A stretch of DNA of 42,140 nt, taken from assembly GCA_025360495.1 (NCBI GenBank), contig JANYCC010000232.1:1-42140 (forward strand), read 5' to 3'. Numbering within the stretch: position 1 is the first letter of the stretch; every line of letters begins with the position of its first letter. Made by a program: the position numbers and the translations under genes. The notes under the pieces are model-generated. The model did not search any database and had not been told where the DNA came from. It saw only the letters and a program-made list of their open reading frames with translations. This document shows, one piece after another, positions 15,891-23,121 of this stretch. This DNA comes from Verrucomicrobiota bacterium (GTDB lineage Bacteria > Verrucomicrobiota > Verrucomicrobiia > Limisphaerales > UBA9464).

Positions 15891-16949
15891 ATGAGCAAGC
15901 AGAAAGCCTACGCGGCGGCGGGCGTGGACATCGATCTTGGGAACCGGGTCAAGGCAACCCTGCCCGACCTGCTCGCCTCCACCCGACGCCCAGGTGTCCT
16001 CGGCAAGGTGGGTGGATTCGGCGGCCTCTTCGCCCTCGACACCCGCCGCCATCCCCGTCCGGTCCTGGTCAGTTCCGTCGATGGCGTCGGCACCAAGTTG
16101 AAGATCGCGTTCGCCATGGACCGTCACGACACCATCGGCGAGGACCTGGTGAACCACTGCGTGAACGACATCGCGGTGCTCGGGGCCGAACCCCTCTTCT
16201 TTCTCGATTACCTGGGCACCGGCAAGCTGGAACCCCATGTCTTCACCGAGATCATCGCCGGCTTCGCCCGGGGTTGCGCGGCCAACGGCTGCGCACTCGT
16301 CGGGGGCGAGACCGCGCAGATGCCCGGCTTCTACCAGGCCGGCGAATACGATGTCTCGGGGACCATCGTCGGGGTGGTCGACCGTTCCAAGATGCTGAAC
16401 GGCCAGAAGAACGTGAAGCGCGGCGACGCCCTGATTGGCATCGCGTCCAGCGGCCTTCACACCAACGGCTATTCGCTCGCCCGCAAGATCCTGTTCGAAA
16501 AACTGCGCCTCAAGCCCTCCAGCCGCGTCCCCGGGCTCGCGGGCTCCATCGGCGACGAACTCCTCAAGGTCCACGTCAGTTACGGACCCCTCGTGCAATC
16601 GTTGCTCCGCAAGTTCAACCGACCCGGGAAACCCGCCGCCATCCGCGCCCTCGCCCACATCACCGGGGGCGGATTCATTGACAACCTGCCGCGCGTCCTT
16701 CCCGCCAAATGCGATGCCATCATCCGCAAGGGCACGTGGGACAAACTGCCGCTCTTTGAATTGCTCCGGGAACGCGGCGGGGTCGATGAGGCGGAACTCT
16801 ACCAGGTTTTCAACATGGGCGTCGGCATGACCGTGGTCGCCGCCCCGGACCAATCCGACGCCCTGCTCCGCGCCATCCGCAAGGCCGGTTTCAAGGCCTG
16901 GACGATCGGCGAAGTGGTGGCCGGGACCGGCATTTGCCAGGTCGTCTGA
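15891..16949 (+). CDS. purM: Phosphoribosylformylglycinamidine cyclo-ligase (AIR synthase)
   Basis: PurM closes the imidazole ring of 5-aminoimidazole ribonucleotide from FGAM using ATP, the fifth step of purine synthesis. The 352-residue length is normal. Diagnostic stretches are YAAAGVDIDLGNRV at the start, SSVDGVGTKLKIA (ATP/FGAM-binding loop), NHCVNDIAVLGAEPLFFLDY, VGGETAQMPGFY, IASSGLHTNGYSLAR, and the late ITGGGFIDNLPRVLP and VFNMGVGM. The ATG at 15891 is used because homologous sequence begins right after it; 35 extra codons of open frame upstream overlap the divergent SPFH promoter region. No other pur gene is in the window. It is followed by a heptamer repeat array and then a membrane protein gene. 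Confidence 0.97.
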   Translation: MSKQKAYAAAGVDIDLGNRVKATLPDLLASTRRPGVLGKVGGFGGLFALDTRRHPRPVLVSSVDGVGTKLKIAFAMDRHDTIGEDLVNHCVNDIAVLGAEPLFFLDYLGTGKLEPHVFTEIIAGFARGCAANGCALVGGETAQMPGFYQAGEYDVSGTIVGVVDRSKMLNGQKNVKRGDALIGIASSGLHTNGYSLARKILFEKLRLKPSSRVPGLAGSIGDELLKVHVSYGPLVQSLLRKFNRPGKPAAIRALAHITGGGFIDNLPRVLPAKCDAIIRKGTWDKLPLFELLRERGGVDEAELYQVFNMGVGMTVVAAPDQSDALLRAIRKAGFKAWTIGEVVAGTGICQVV

Positions 16950-16978
16950 ACCAATCCCCGTGGGCACCGGATTCCCTT

Positions 16979-17014
16979 CCTCCGATCCCCGATCTCCGAT
17001 CTCCGAATCCTCTC
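16979..17014. repeat. Heptamer (CGATCYC) repeat array, copy 1
   Basis: From about 16981 the plus strand reads as consecutive degenerate 7-mers: TCCGATC, CCCGATC, TCCGATC, TCCGAAT, then a last CCGAT at 17013. The array starts about 30 bp after the purM stop and runs to the start of the next gene at 17017. The same period and core occur at three other sites in the window (23092, 25692 and 37588). Confidence 0.8.
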
Positions 17015-17016
17015 CG

Positions 17017-17484
17017 ATGACCCAGCCACCGACTGAGGCCGCCGCCGATCCGCTCTTTCGCCGGTTGGTCAGCGTGGCCACGAGCCTGGCCATTGGCGGC
17101 ATGCTGGCGTCAGTGGGCGCGGTGGAACTCGGAGCCCATGGCAAACTCGACTTCCACTGGAGCTGGGCCGTGCCTCCGCTTTTGGTGGTCGGGCTCGTCT
17201 TGGGGAATGTCTTCTGGCGTCTCCTCTGGCGGGCGCAATCCGAGAACACCCCGGCCAGCCACCGGAACCTGCGGCGATTCGCCATCCTCCTGGCCCTCAT
17301 CGCCGTCGGCTCGTTTGCCTACCCGATCCGATTCATCCAGGCGGAGCGCCGCCGCGAGGTGTTCATCGGCCTGGGATTGGCGATCACCGTCCTCAGCGGC
17401 TTCGGGGTGGTGATTTACAAGACGATCCGGTGGATGAACGAGAACGAGCCGAAGGACGGCGAATCCGAACCGCCGGAGGAATGA
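17017..17484 (+). CDS. Small four-helix membrane protein, unknown function
   Basis: I do not recognise this 155-residue protein. It has four predicted membrane segments at about residues 17-37, 48-70, 87-106 and 114-136, a short charged loop (RAQSENTPASHRNLRR) between the second and third, and a very acidic C-terminal tail (NENEPKDGESEPPEE). The start MTQPPTEA is preferred because the longer open frame would translate the heptamer repeat array (SSDPRSPISESS), which is not protein-like. It is 67 bp downstream of purM on the same strand and may be read through from it. A size-matched four-segment membrane protein is encoded at 25690-26166, but I see no clear sequence similarity between the two. 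Confidence 0.7.
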   Translation: MTQPPTEAAADPLFRRLVSVATSLAIGGMLASVGAVELGAHGKLDFHWSWAVPPLLVVGLVLGNVFWRLLWRAQSENTPASHRNLRRFAILLALIAVGSFAYPIRFIQAERRREVFIGLGLAITVLSGFGVVIYKTIRWMNENEPKDGESEPPEE

Positions 17485-17506
17485 GGCCGGGAACGGGACG
17501 AACGGA

Positions 17507-17606
17507 ACGACAGAAACATCGGCGACAGAAAAATGGATCGGAAGCACGTCGGGAAATGGGGCCCGAAAGAGTCATCCCATTTTTCTGTCGTTCATCTTTC
17601 TGTCGT
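17507..17606. repeat. Long imperfect inverted repeat with CATTTTTCTGTCG arms
   Basis: CGACAGAAAAATGG (17523-17536) is perfectly inverted at 17577-17590. The similarity extends outward: ACGACAGAAA-ATC at 17507-17520 matches the complement of 17593-17606 with one or two mismatches. Each arm therefore spans about 32 bp and itself contains two copies of CGACAGAAA, separated by a spacer of about 36 bp. The arms are A/T-rich in a G/C-rich genome. It lies between the stop at 17484 and the start at 17730, a 245-bp gap otherwise without features. It does not look like a simple terminator because the spacer is long and no T-run follows. Confidence 0.85.
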
Positions 17607-17729
17607 CCTTCCGGTTTTCCGGGGTGGTCCTGACCTGAGAATTCGTGCCGCGACCGACGTCCCTTCCGGAATGGCCCGCATTTTTGCATTGCCGACCGAC
17701 CCCTTCCCGACGCGGAATCAGGCACACCA

Positions 17730-18626
17730 ATGAACTTACCGTCGCTCTCGCGTCGCAATTTCGTCCTCGGCAGCGCCCTCGCCGGCGCGGCTTGGGCCAC
17801 CGGCAGCACCGCCCAAGCCGCCACGGGCACTGGCCGATCCTTCCGTGGTCCCATCGGAATCCAACTGTACAGCCTGCGCGCCCAGTTCCTGCACGACGTT
17901 CCCGGAACCCTTGCCAAGGTCGCCGCGTACGGGATCAAGGAGGTCGAACTCGCCGGCTTCTACAACTTCAAGCCCGAGGCCTTCCGAGACCTGCTCAAGT
18001 CACACGGGCTCGATGCCGTCAGCACGCACACCGGATTTGAGCGTTATCGTGACCAACCGGAGGAAGTCCTCCGCGAGGCCAAGGCGCTCGGGCTGCGATA
18101 CTCGGGTTGCGCCTGGATCCCACACGAGGGCAAGTTCGACGCTGAACAGGCCAAACGCGCGGCGGGCGTGTTCAACAAGGCCGGGGAACTCCTCGCCAAG
18201 GAGGGCGTCCGTTGCTTCTACCATTGTCACGGCTTCGAATTCGAGCCGGGCGCGGCGGGTCCCGACACCTTCGCAATGGACATCCTCATGAAGGAGACCG
18301 ACCCGAAGAACGTGGCCTTCCAGATGGATATCCTGTGGATCACGTTCCCCGGTCAGGATCCCGCCACGTGGCTGGCCAAGTATCCGGGCCGCTGGCAACT
18401 CCTGCATCTAAAGGATCTCAAAAAGGGCGTCGCCACCGGCTTCCACAACGGCGGCACCGACCCCAACAACGACGTCGTCCTCGGCACCGGACAGATGGAT
18501 TGGCCCAAGATCCTGTCCGCCGCCAAGAAATATGGCGTGAAGCACTACTTCATCGAGGACGAGTCGGCCAATGCGCCGGAGCAGATCCCGCAGTCGCTGA
18601 AGTTCCTCGAGACGGTGAAGTTCTAA
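17730..18626 (+). CDS. Tat-exported sugar phosphate isomerase/epimerase-like protein
   Basis: The 298-residue product carries a twin-arginine motif SRRNFVLG (residues 7-14) with a hydrophobic Ala/Gly segment and cleavage near AQAATG, so it is exported folded. The rest is a xylose-isomerase-like TIM barrel (PF01261): GIQLYSLR, IKEVELAGF, a CFYHCHGFEFEP strand, QMDILWI, LLHLKDLKKG and the late YFIEDES. The conserved Glu/Asp/His residues on these strands would bind a divalent metal. The substrate is not predictable; relatives act as sugar or cyclitol isomerases and epimerases. Such exported copies are common in Verrucomicrobia and Planctomycetes beside Gfo/Idh proteins, one of which is 3 kb downstream. 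Its end is 10 bp from the end of the convergent SGNH hydrolase gene. Confidence 0.85.
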   Translation: MNLPSLSRRNFVLGSALAGAAWATGSTAQAATGTGRSFRGPIGIQLYSLRAQFLHDVPGTLAKVAAYGIKEVELAGFYNFKPEAFRDLLKSHGLDAVSTHTGFERYRDQPEEVLREAKALGLRYSGCAWIPHEGKFDAEQAKRAAGVFNKAGELLAKEGVRCFYHCHGFEFEPGAAGPDTFAMDILMKETDPKNVAFQMDILWITFPGQDPATWLAKYPGRWQLLHLKDLKKGVATGFHNGGTDPNNDVVLGTGQMDWPKILSAAKKYGVKHYFIEDESANAPEQIPQSLKFLETVKF

Positions 18627-18636
18627 GCTGCCCGGC

Positions 18637-19932
18637 TCACTCGGCGGCGATCTGGAGCGTGTGTTCGACCGGGGTGAAGGCCGCCTTGATGGCCGCCACC
18701 TTGGTCGCCCGTTCGGCTTCGGTCCGCACGACCGTGGCTTCCATGTCCGCCTGGCCGGCGTTTCCGTGGAACTCCTTTTGGATCTGGCGCGTCTCGAATT
18801 CCTGCTTGGCCGCCACCGCCTCGTCCACCTGGCGGAACGCCGGCACGAACGGGTTGTCCGCAAAGTCCGCCGTGAGGTTCACGCCCTGTCGCAATTCGGC
18901 CGCGGTATAAGTGTGGGACGATCCGCCCCAACTCACCTTATACCGCGGAGCCGAGGTCCCCTTCACGATCAGCGTGAACCGGTTTAAATCGTGATGGAAC
19001 GGCACCCACTGCGCCCCCGACAGGATCGAATTATGTTTCGCCAGGTCACCCGTGGGGGCGCAGAAAACATAACGGGTGCTCCTCAGTTTCACCTCGCCCG
19101 GTGCCGAGGTCACCACCGCATGACCACCGGTTGCCCGTGCCCGCCCCGTCCCCGCATCGAGCGTGACTGTCCCCAGATCACCGCTCAAACCCAGCGCTTT
19201 CAGATAGCCATAAGCCATGATCGTCTGACCCGCCCAATCCGGATGGACGCCGTCGGCCCCCGGCACGGCATAACCGGCGCCGTATTTTTGGTGGGCGTCG
19301 AGATTGGCGCGGTACATCGGGCTGAAAAGGTCCGCGAACCCCGCCTTCCGTTCGCGCGCGATCCCAATGTCCAGATTGCGCAGGGTGGCCAGGCTGAGGT
19401 TCAGGTCCTCGACCGTTCCCGACGCGGATTTCACCCACGATGGCATCTTGCCCACGCAACCCGGCGAACCCACGACCACCCGCGCGCCCGCTGCCTGGAA
19501 CCACCGCACGATGGCGTCGGAATGCACCCGGTAGAGTTCGCCAATCCACGGTTCATAGGGACGGTATAAATGGTCGTTCATCCCGTAACAGGTCGTCGCA
19601 ACGGTCGGATGAAAGCGCAGGACGTCGTTGTCCATCCGCGCGAAAAAGCCGTCGGCCTTCTCCCCGCTCCAACCGTATTGACGCACGGAAACCTCCAATT
19701 CCGGTGCGCAGACGGTCAGGTAAGTCTCGATGATGCGGGAATACATCCGTTGTTCGGTGATCGAGTCGCCGCAGATCGCGAGACGATCGCCGTGCCGGAG
19801 GACGGGGCCGGACGGGGCCGGGGCCCTGGCTTCCCCGATGCGTTTCAAGACGTCGGCGGAATCTGCGGCGGCGAGGGTGCCGGCAAGGGCCGAACCGATC
19901 GCGGCCAATGCGAGCCAGCGTGGGAGTTTCAT
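18637..19932 (-). CDS. Exported SGNH/GDSL hydrolase
   Basis: The 431-residue product begins with a signal peptide (MKLPRWLALAAIG, cleavage near TLAAA, residue 22). The SGNH catalytic blocks follow: Ser57 in CGDSITEQ (block I), Gly90 region in YGWSGEKADG (block II), Asn119 in YGMNDHLY (block III), and Asp227 and His230 in DGVHPDW (block V). The family removes acyl or acetyl groups from polysaccharides or lipids. The C-terminal 120 residues, ending in a helical Glu/Ala/Lys stretch (VAAKQEFETRQIQKEF), lie outside the catalytic domain and resemble a coiled segment. The start at 19932 is chosen because it begins the signal peptide; the open frame upstream translates a dispersed repeat. Confidence 0.88.
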   Translation of the reverse strand: MKLPRWLALAAIGSALAGTLAAADSADVLKRIGEARAPAPSGPVLRHGDRLAICGDSITEQRMYSRIIETYLTVCAPELEVSVRQYGWSGEKADGFFARMDNDVLRFHPTVATTCYGMNDHLYRPYEPWIGELYRVHSDAIVRWFQAAGARVVVGSPGCVGKMPSWVKSASGTVEDLNLSLATLRNLDIGIARERKAGFADLFSPMYRANLDAHQKYGAGYAVPGADGVHPDWAGQTIMAYGYLKALGLSGDLGTVTLDAGTGRARATGGHAVVTSAPGEVKLRSTRYVFCAPTGDLAKHNSILSGAQWVPFHHDLNRFTLIVKGTSAPRYKVSWGGSSHTYTAAELRQGVNLTADFADNPFVPAFRQVDEAVAAKQEFETRQIQKEFHGNAGQADMEATVVRTEAERATKVAAIKAAFTPVEHTLQIAAE

Positions 19933-20003
19933 GCGCGGAATCAGTCTGTCGGATGTGGACGCGGAATCGCAAGGAGTGTGAGGTTGCCCGACAGAGCATT
20001 CCG

Positions 20004-20058
20004 TTCCCTTTCGCCCCGCGAGGAACGAGTGGGAAAAGAGCCGGAGACAGGGGTCGGT
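20004..20058. repeat. Dispersed ~50-bp intergenic element, copy A
   Basis: A segment of about 52 bp containing CCCCGCGAGGAACGAGTGGG and AGAGCCGGAGA recurs at 37532-37583 in the opposite orientation. The two copies share an uninterrupted 22-bp core (20012-20033 and complement of 37556-37577) and are about 88 percent identical overall by eye. This copy sits between the divergent SGNH hydrolase and HupE genes. Its translation in one frame resembles the spurious LSPREERVG peptides found across many Verrucomicrobia annotations. Confidence 0.85.
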
Positions 20059-20079
20059 CAGCAATGCGGGGTCGTGCTC

Positions 20080-20241
20080 GTGGAGGCCGGCCGGACTCCG
20101 CTCTCAGGACTTCGACGTTCCAGTCAGGCCAGGGTGTAGCCGCCGAGGTACGAGGCGGACCCCGGCAGGCCTTCCATGAGATCCACCTCAATACTTCGGC
20201 GGCTACGGGGCGGATGTCCGCCTCAGGACTTCGGCGGCTAC
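20080..20241. repeat. Cluster of GTAGCCGCCGA-type palindromic repeats
   Basis: In the 364-bp gap between 19933 and 20296 there are several copies of one motif. A GTAGCCGCCGAGGTACGAGG copy at 20136-20159 is in one orientation. ACTTCGGCGGCTAC at 20193-20206 and GGACTTCGGCGGCTAC ending at 20241 are in the other. A fourth, weaker copy (CTCAGGACTTCGACG) is near 20102. The outer copies can pair as a stem of about 24 bp with a central mismatch block. The last copy ends 55 bp upstream of the HupE-like gene. The pattern is that of mobile or amplified palindromic repeats, not coding DNA. Confidence 0.8.
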
Positions 20242-20296
20242 GGCCGCCCTTATTTCCCGCTTATGCAAGACCATCGGCCCGGCTAGCCTCGTATCG

Positions 20297-21547
20297 ATGC
20301 GACGCCGGTTTCACCGCCATTTCCTGCTCTTCCTGCTGCTGTCGGGCGCATCCTTCCCACCCTCCGCGCTGGCCCATCCGTTCCTCCAGAATTCGTGGTG
20401 GGTGGTCACCGAAACCAACCGCCTGGTGATGCGGGTTTCCGCCACGCTCCGGGAAGTCGCGGTCGCCCAGCAACTCGATCTCACCCGGACGCCGTTCCCG
20501 GTCCCGATCGTCCAGGTGGCGCTGTCGAACCACGCAAATTATGTCGCCGGACATCTGAGTGTGCGCGCCGACGCCGGGGAACTTCGCGCGGAGGTCCTCG
20601 ATTACCAACTTCTCGCCGGCCCTGATGACGAACCCCCTGGCGATGACCCCGCGCAATATCTCGATCGCACCCACGCCGTCTTCGATCTCGAGTTCAGGTA
20701 TCCGAAGGGAAATCCGCCGCACGAAATCAGCTTCGGCCAGGCCACGCTCCGCGAACATCATTATGCGCCCGGGGTGCCCTGGGACGTCACCTATTCACTC
20801 ACGGTGCGGGATGCCTCACGCCACGATGTCGCCCGCGGCTTGGTGCGCACCGACCTGCCCTTCACGGTGGCTTTGGATGCGCCCACCAACCGGGCTGCGG
20901 CATCGGCGGATCCGGCCAACCTCACCCCCCATTTCGGGTTCGGGCCGGCGACGGCATCGGATCCGGGGGTCGCCGTCCGCGAATTCACCAGTTTTGTCCG
21001 ACACGGTTTGCATCACGTCCTGACCGGTTACGACCACCTGTTGTTCCTGTCGGCGCTGGCACTGGCCGCGGTCCGCTGGCGCGACCTCATCCGCATCATC
21101 GCGCTCTTCACCCTCGCCCATTCGCTCACCGTCACCGTGGCCGCATTGGGCTGGCTTCGACTCCCTTCGTGGATCATCGAACCCATCATTTCCGGCAGCA
21201 TCATTTACGTCGCCCTCGAAAACGTCCTCGCCCCAGAACGCGCCGCGGGACGCACCCGATGGCTGGTCGCGTTCGGATTCGGGTTGGTTCACGGACTCGG
21301 TTTTGCCGGCGGACTCCAGAATTCCCTCTCCGGCGAACCTTCCGCGCATCTCGCTTTGGTCATCGTCGCCTTCTGCCTGGGCGTTGAGCTCGGACACCTC
21401 GCGGTCGGGGGACCTTTGTTCGGAGTCCTTCAAGCCGTGCGGCGGGGTCGCGAAGAGACCCTGGCCCCGGTTGTCCGACGATGGGGTTCGGTGGGTGTGG
21501 CGTGTGGTGGCGCCTATTTCCTGTGGGCCGCGCTCCGTCAGATATAG
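20297..21547 (+). CDS. HupE/UreJ-family membrane protein with large exported N-terminal domain
   Basis: The 416-residue product has a signal peptide cut after ALA (residue 26), an extracytoplasmic region of about 200 residues, and then a HupE/UreJ-type membrane domain from about residue 232. That domain carries the family motifs HGLHHVLTGYDHLLFL (236-251), FTLAHSLT (271-278) and GFGLVHGLGFAGGL (327-340), whose His and Asp residues are thought to handle nickel. Six or seven membrane segments follow. Classical HupE and UreJ are about 200 residues and take up nickel for hydrogenase or urease. This longer form (HupE_UreJ_2) occurs without either enzyme, as here, and its role is unknown. The predicted start has no visible Shine-Dalgarno sequence and follows the palindromic repeat cluster. 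Confidence 0.85.
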   Translation: MRRRFHRHFLLFLLLSGASFPPSALAHPFLQNSWWVVTETNRLVMRVSATLREVAVAQQLDLTRTPFPVPIVQVALSNHANYVAGHLSVRADAGELRAEVLDYQLLAGPDDEPPGDDPAQYLDRTHAVFDLEFRYPKGNPPHEISFGQATLREHHYAPGVPWDVTYSLTVRDASRHDVARGLVRTDLPFTVALDAPTNRAAASADPANLTPHFGFGPATASDPGVAVREFTSFVRHGLHHVLTGYDHLLFLSALALAAVRWRDLIRIIALFTLAHSLTVTVAALGWLRLPSWIIEPIISGSIIYVALENVLAPERAAGRTRWLVAFGFGLVHGLGFAGGLQNSLSGEPSAHLALVIVAFCLGVELGHLAVGGPLFGVLQAVRRGREETLAPVVRRWGSVGVACGGAYFLWAALRQI

Positions 21548-21553
21548 GTGATG

Positions 21554-21582
21554 AAAAACCCGTCCCGGCGGACCGGGACGGG
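21554..21582 (-). terminator. Rho-independent terminator of the Gfo/Idh gene
   Basis: CCCGTCCCGG (21559-21568) pairs perfectly with CCGGGACGGG (21573-21582) around a 4-nt loop. On the minus strand it is followed by TTTTTC. It lies about 30 bp beyond the Gfo/Idh stop codon. On the plus strand no T-run follows, so it serves mainly the minus-strand gene, although the hairpin also lies just behind the convergent HupE-like gene. Confidence 0.85.
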
Positions 21583-21611
21583 CGGAGTTGAAACCCGGCG
21601 GGCGGGTGCGT

Positions 21612-22925
21612 TCAGACCGTGATGGTCTTGCCCGGGATCGCGATGGCGTAGCTGCCATCGGCACGGGGATTGGTCTTCATGACGGCATCAAAGGCGATCC
21701 GGTCCGGGGCGAGGCTGATGTTGGAATTCAGCGCCTCGTCCCATTGCACGATCTTGCCCGAGTAGGTCGCCATCCGGCCCATGATGGCCGTGAGCGTGGA
21801 CTTGGCGCCGTTGAACGCCTCCATGTGCTCGGTGTTGTTGCGGATGGCGGCGAAGAGATCGTCGTGCTCCTGCTGGTACGGGTCGATCTTCTTGGCATCG
21901 CGGAAGCGCCAGGGTTCGGAACCCGCCGCCTTGATCAGGTGACCGCTGACGTCGCAACTGCCCTTGGTGCCGACGCAATGCTCGCTCACCGAGCTCCAGG
22001 CGCCCTGGATGTGGCGGCACTGGCTGAACATGCGGGAACCGTCGGCGTACTCATATTCGACGGCATGATGATCGAAGATCTCGCCGTACTCCTTGCCGGT
22101 GCGGACCTGGCGCCCGCCCATGCCATGACAGCGGACCGGATAGCCGTTCTTGATCCAGTTGCCGACGTCGAGGTTGTGGATGTGCTGCTCGCAGATGTGA
22201 TCGCCGCAGAGCCACACGAAATAGTACCAATTGCGCATCTGGTACTCCATTTCGGTCTGGCCTTCCTTGCGCGGGTTGACCCAGACCCCGGCGTCATTCC
22301 AATACAGGCGCAGCGTGTGGATGTCGCCGATCGCCCCGTCATGCAACCGCTTGAGCGTCTCGATATAGCCCGGTTGATGATGACGTTGGAGACCGACCCC
22401 GACCTTGAGATTCTTGCGCTTGGCCTCCTCGGCCGCCGCGATCACCCGTCGCACACCCGGTCCGTCCGTGGCGACCGGCTTCTCCATGAAGATGTTCTTG
22501 CCCTGGCGCACGGCCTCCTCGAAGTGATACGGGCGGTAACCCGGCGGGGTGGCCAGGAGGACCACATCCGCGAGCGACATGGCGTTCTTGTACGCGTCCA
22601 ATCCCACGAACTGGCGGTCCGCCGGGACATCGACCTTGGCACCGTGCTCCTTGATCAGCGTCTTGAGGGAACCCTCCAACCGGTCGGGAAAGGCGTCGGC
22701 CATGGCGACCAGTTTGGTGCCCGGGACGCTGAGGGCCTGGCCGGCCGCACCGGTGCCGCGACCGCCGCATCCGATGAGGGCGAGCTTGATGGTGTCACTG
22801 GCCTGCGCGAACGCGAAGCGGTCGACCGCCAGCGAACCGACCGTGGCGGCGCTGAGCATGACACCGGACGAGGAGAGGAAGCTGCGCCGCGTGATCGGCG
22901 AGCCTTGGGGAGCGGGCTGGTTCAT
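21612..22925 (-). CDS. Tat-exported Gfo/Idh/MocA-family oxidoreductase
   Basis: The 437-residue product begins with a twin-arginine signal (ITRRSFLSSSG, residues 11-21), so it is exported with its cofactor. The Rossmann motif is IGCGGRGTG (51-59), the family EKP motif is at 148-150, and GDHICEQHIHNLDV (241-254) holds the Asp and His residues used in catalysis. These enzymes oxidise or reduce sugars and inositols with bound NAD(P); glucose-fructose oxidoreductase is a known exported relative. The substrate is unknown. It has its own terminator. The gap of 196 bp to the next upstream gene contains a heptamer repeat array. Together with the Tat-exported TIM-barrel protein at 17.7 kb it suggests sugar modification in the periplasm. 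Confidence 0.92.
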   Translation of the reverse strand: MNQPAPQGSPITRRSFLSSSGVMLSAATVGSLAVDRFAFAQASDTIKLALIGCGGRGTGAAGQALSVPGTKLVAMADAFPDRLEGSLKTLIKEHGAKVDVPADRQFVGLDAYKNAMSLADVVLLATPPGYRPYHFEEAVRQGKNIFMEKPVATDGPGVRRVIAAAEEAKRKNLKVGVGLQRHHQPGYIETLKRLHDGAIGDIHTLRLYWNDAGVWVNPRKEGQTEMEYQMRNWYYFVWLCGDHICEQHIHNLDVGNWIKNGYPVRCHGMGGRQVRTGKEYGEIFDHHAVEYEYADGSRMFSQCRHIQGAWSSVSEHCVGTKGSCDVSGHLIKAAGSEPWRFRDAKKIDPYQQEHDDLFAAIRNNTEHMEAFNGAKSTLTAIMGRMATYSGKIVQWDEALNSNISLAPDRIAFDAVMKTNPRADGSYAIAIPGKTITV

Positions 22926-23089
22926 ACGAATGCGTGGAATCGAGCAATTGTGCGTTGCCTGTTCCGACGCGCCGCTCCGGACACGGATTCAAGCCGGTCT
23001 GACGGGACTGCACGGGGAACCCAACCAGCCTACGACGGCGAGACCCGGGGGCAATCCAAACTTTTCGACGGCCCGGGGTCTGGAAGACG

Positions 23090-23120
23090 GGGATCGCAGA
23101 TCGCAGATTGGAGATCGGGC
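23090..23120. repeat. Heptamer repeat array, copy 2
   Basis: The plus strand reads GATCGCA, GATCGCA, GATTGGA, GATCGGG from 23092 to 23119, four consecutive 7-mers. It abuts the stop codon of the minus-strand AsmA-like gene (23122), so it lies at that gene's 3' end. Core and period match the arrays at 16981, 25692 and 37588. Confidence 0.75.
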
Positions 23121-23121
23121 C

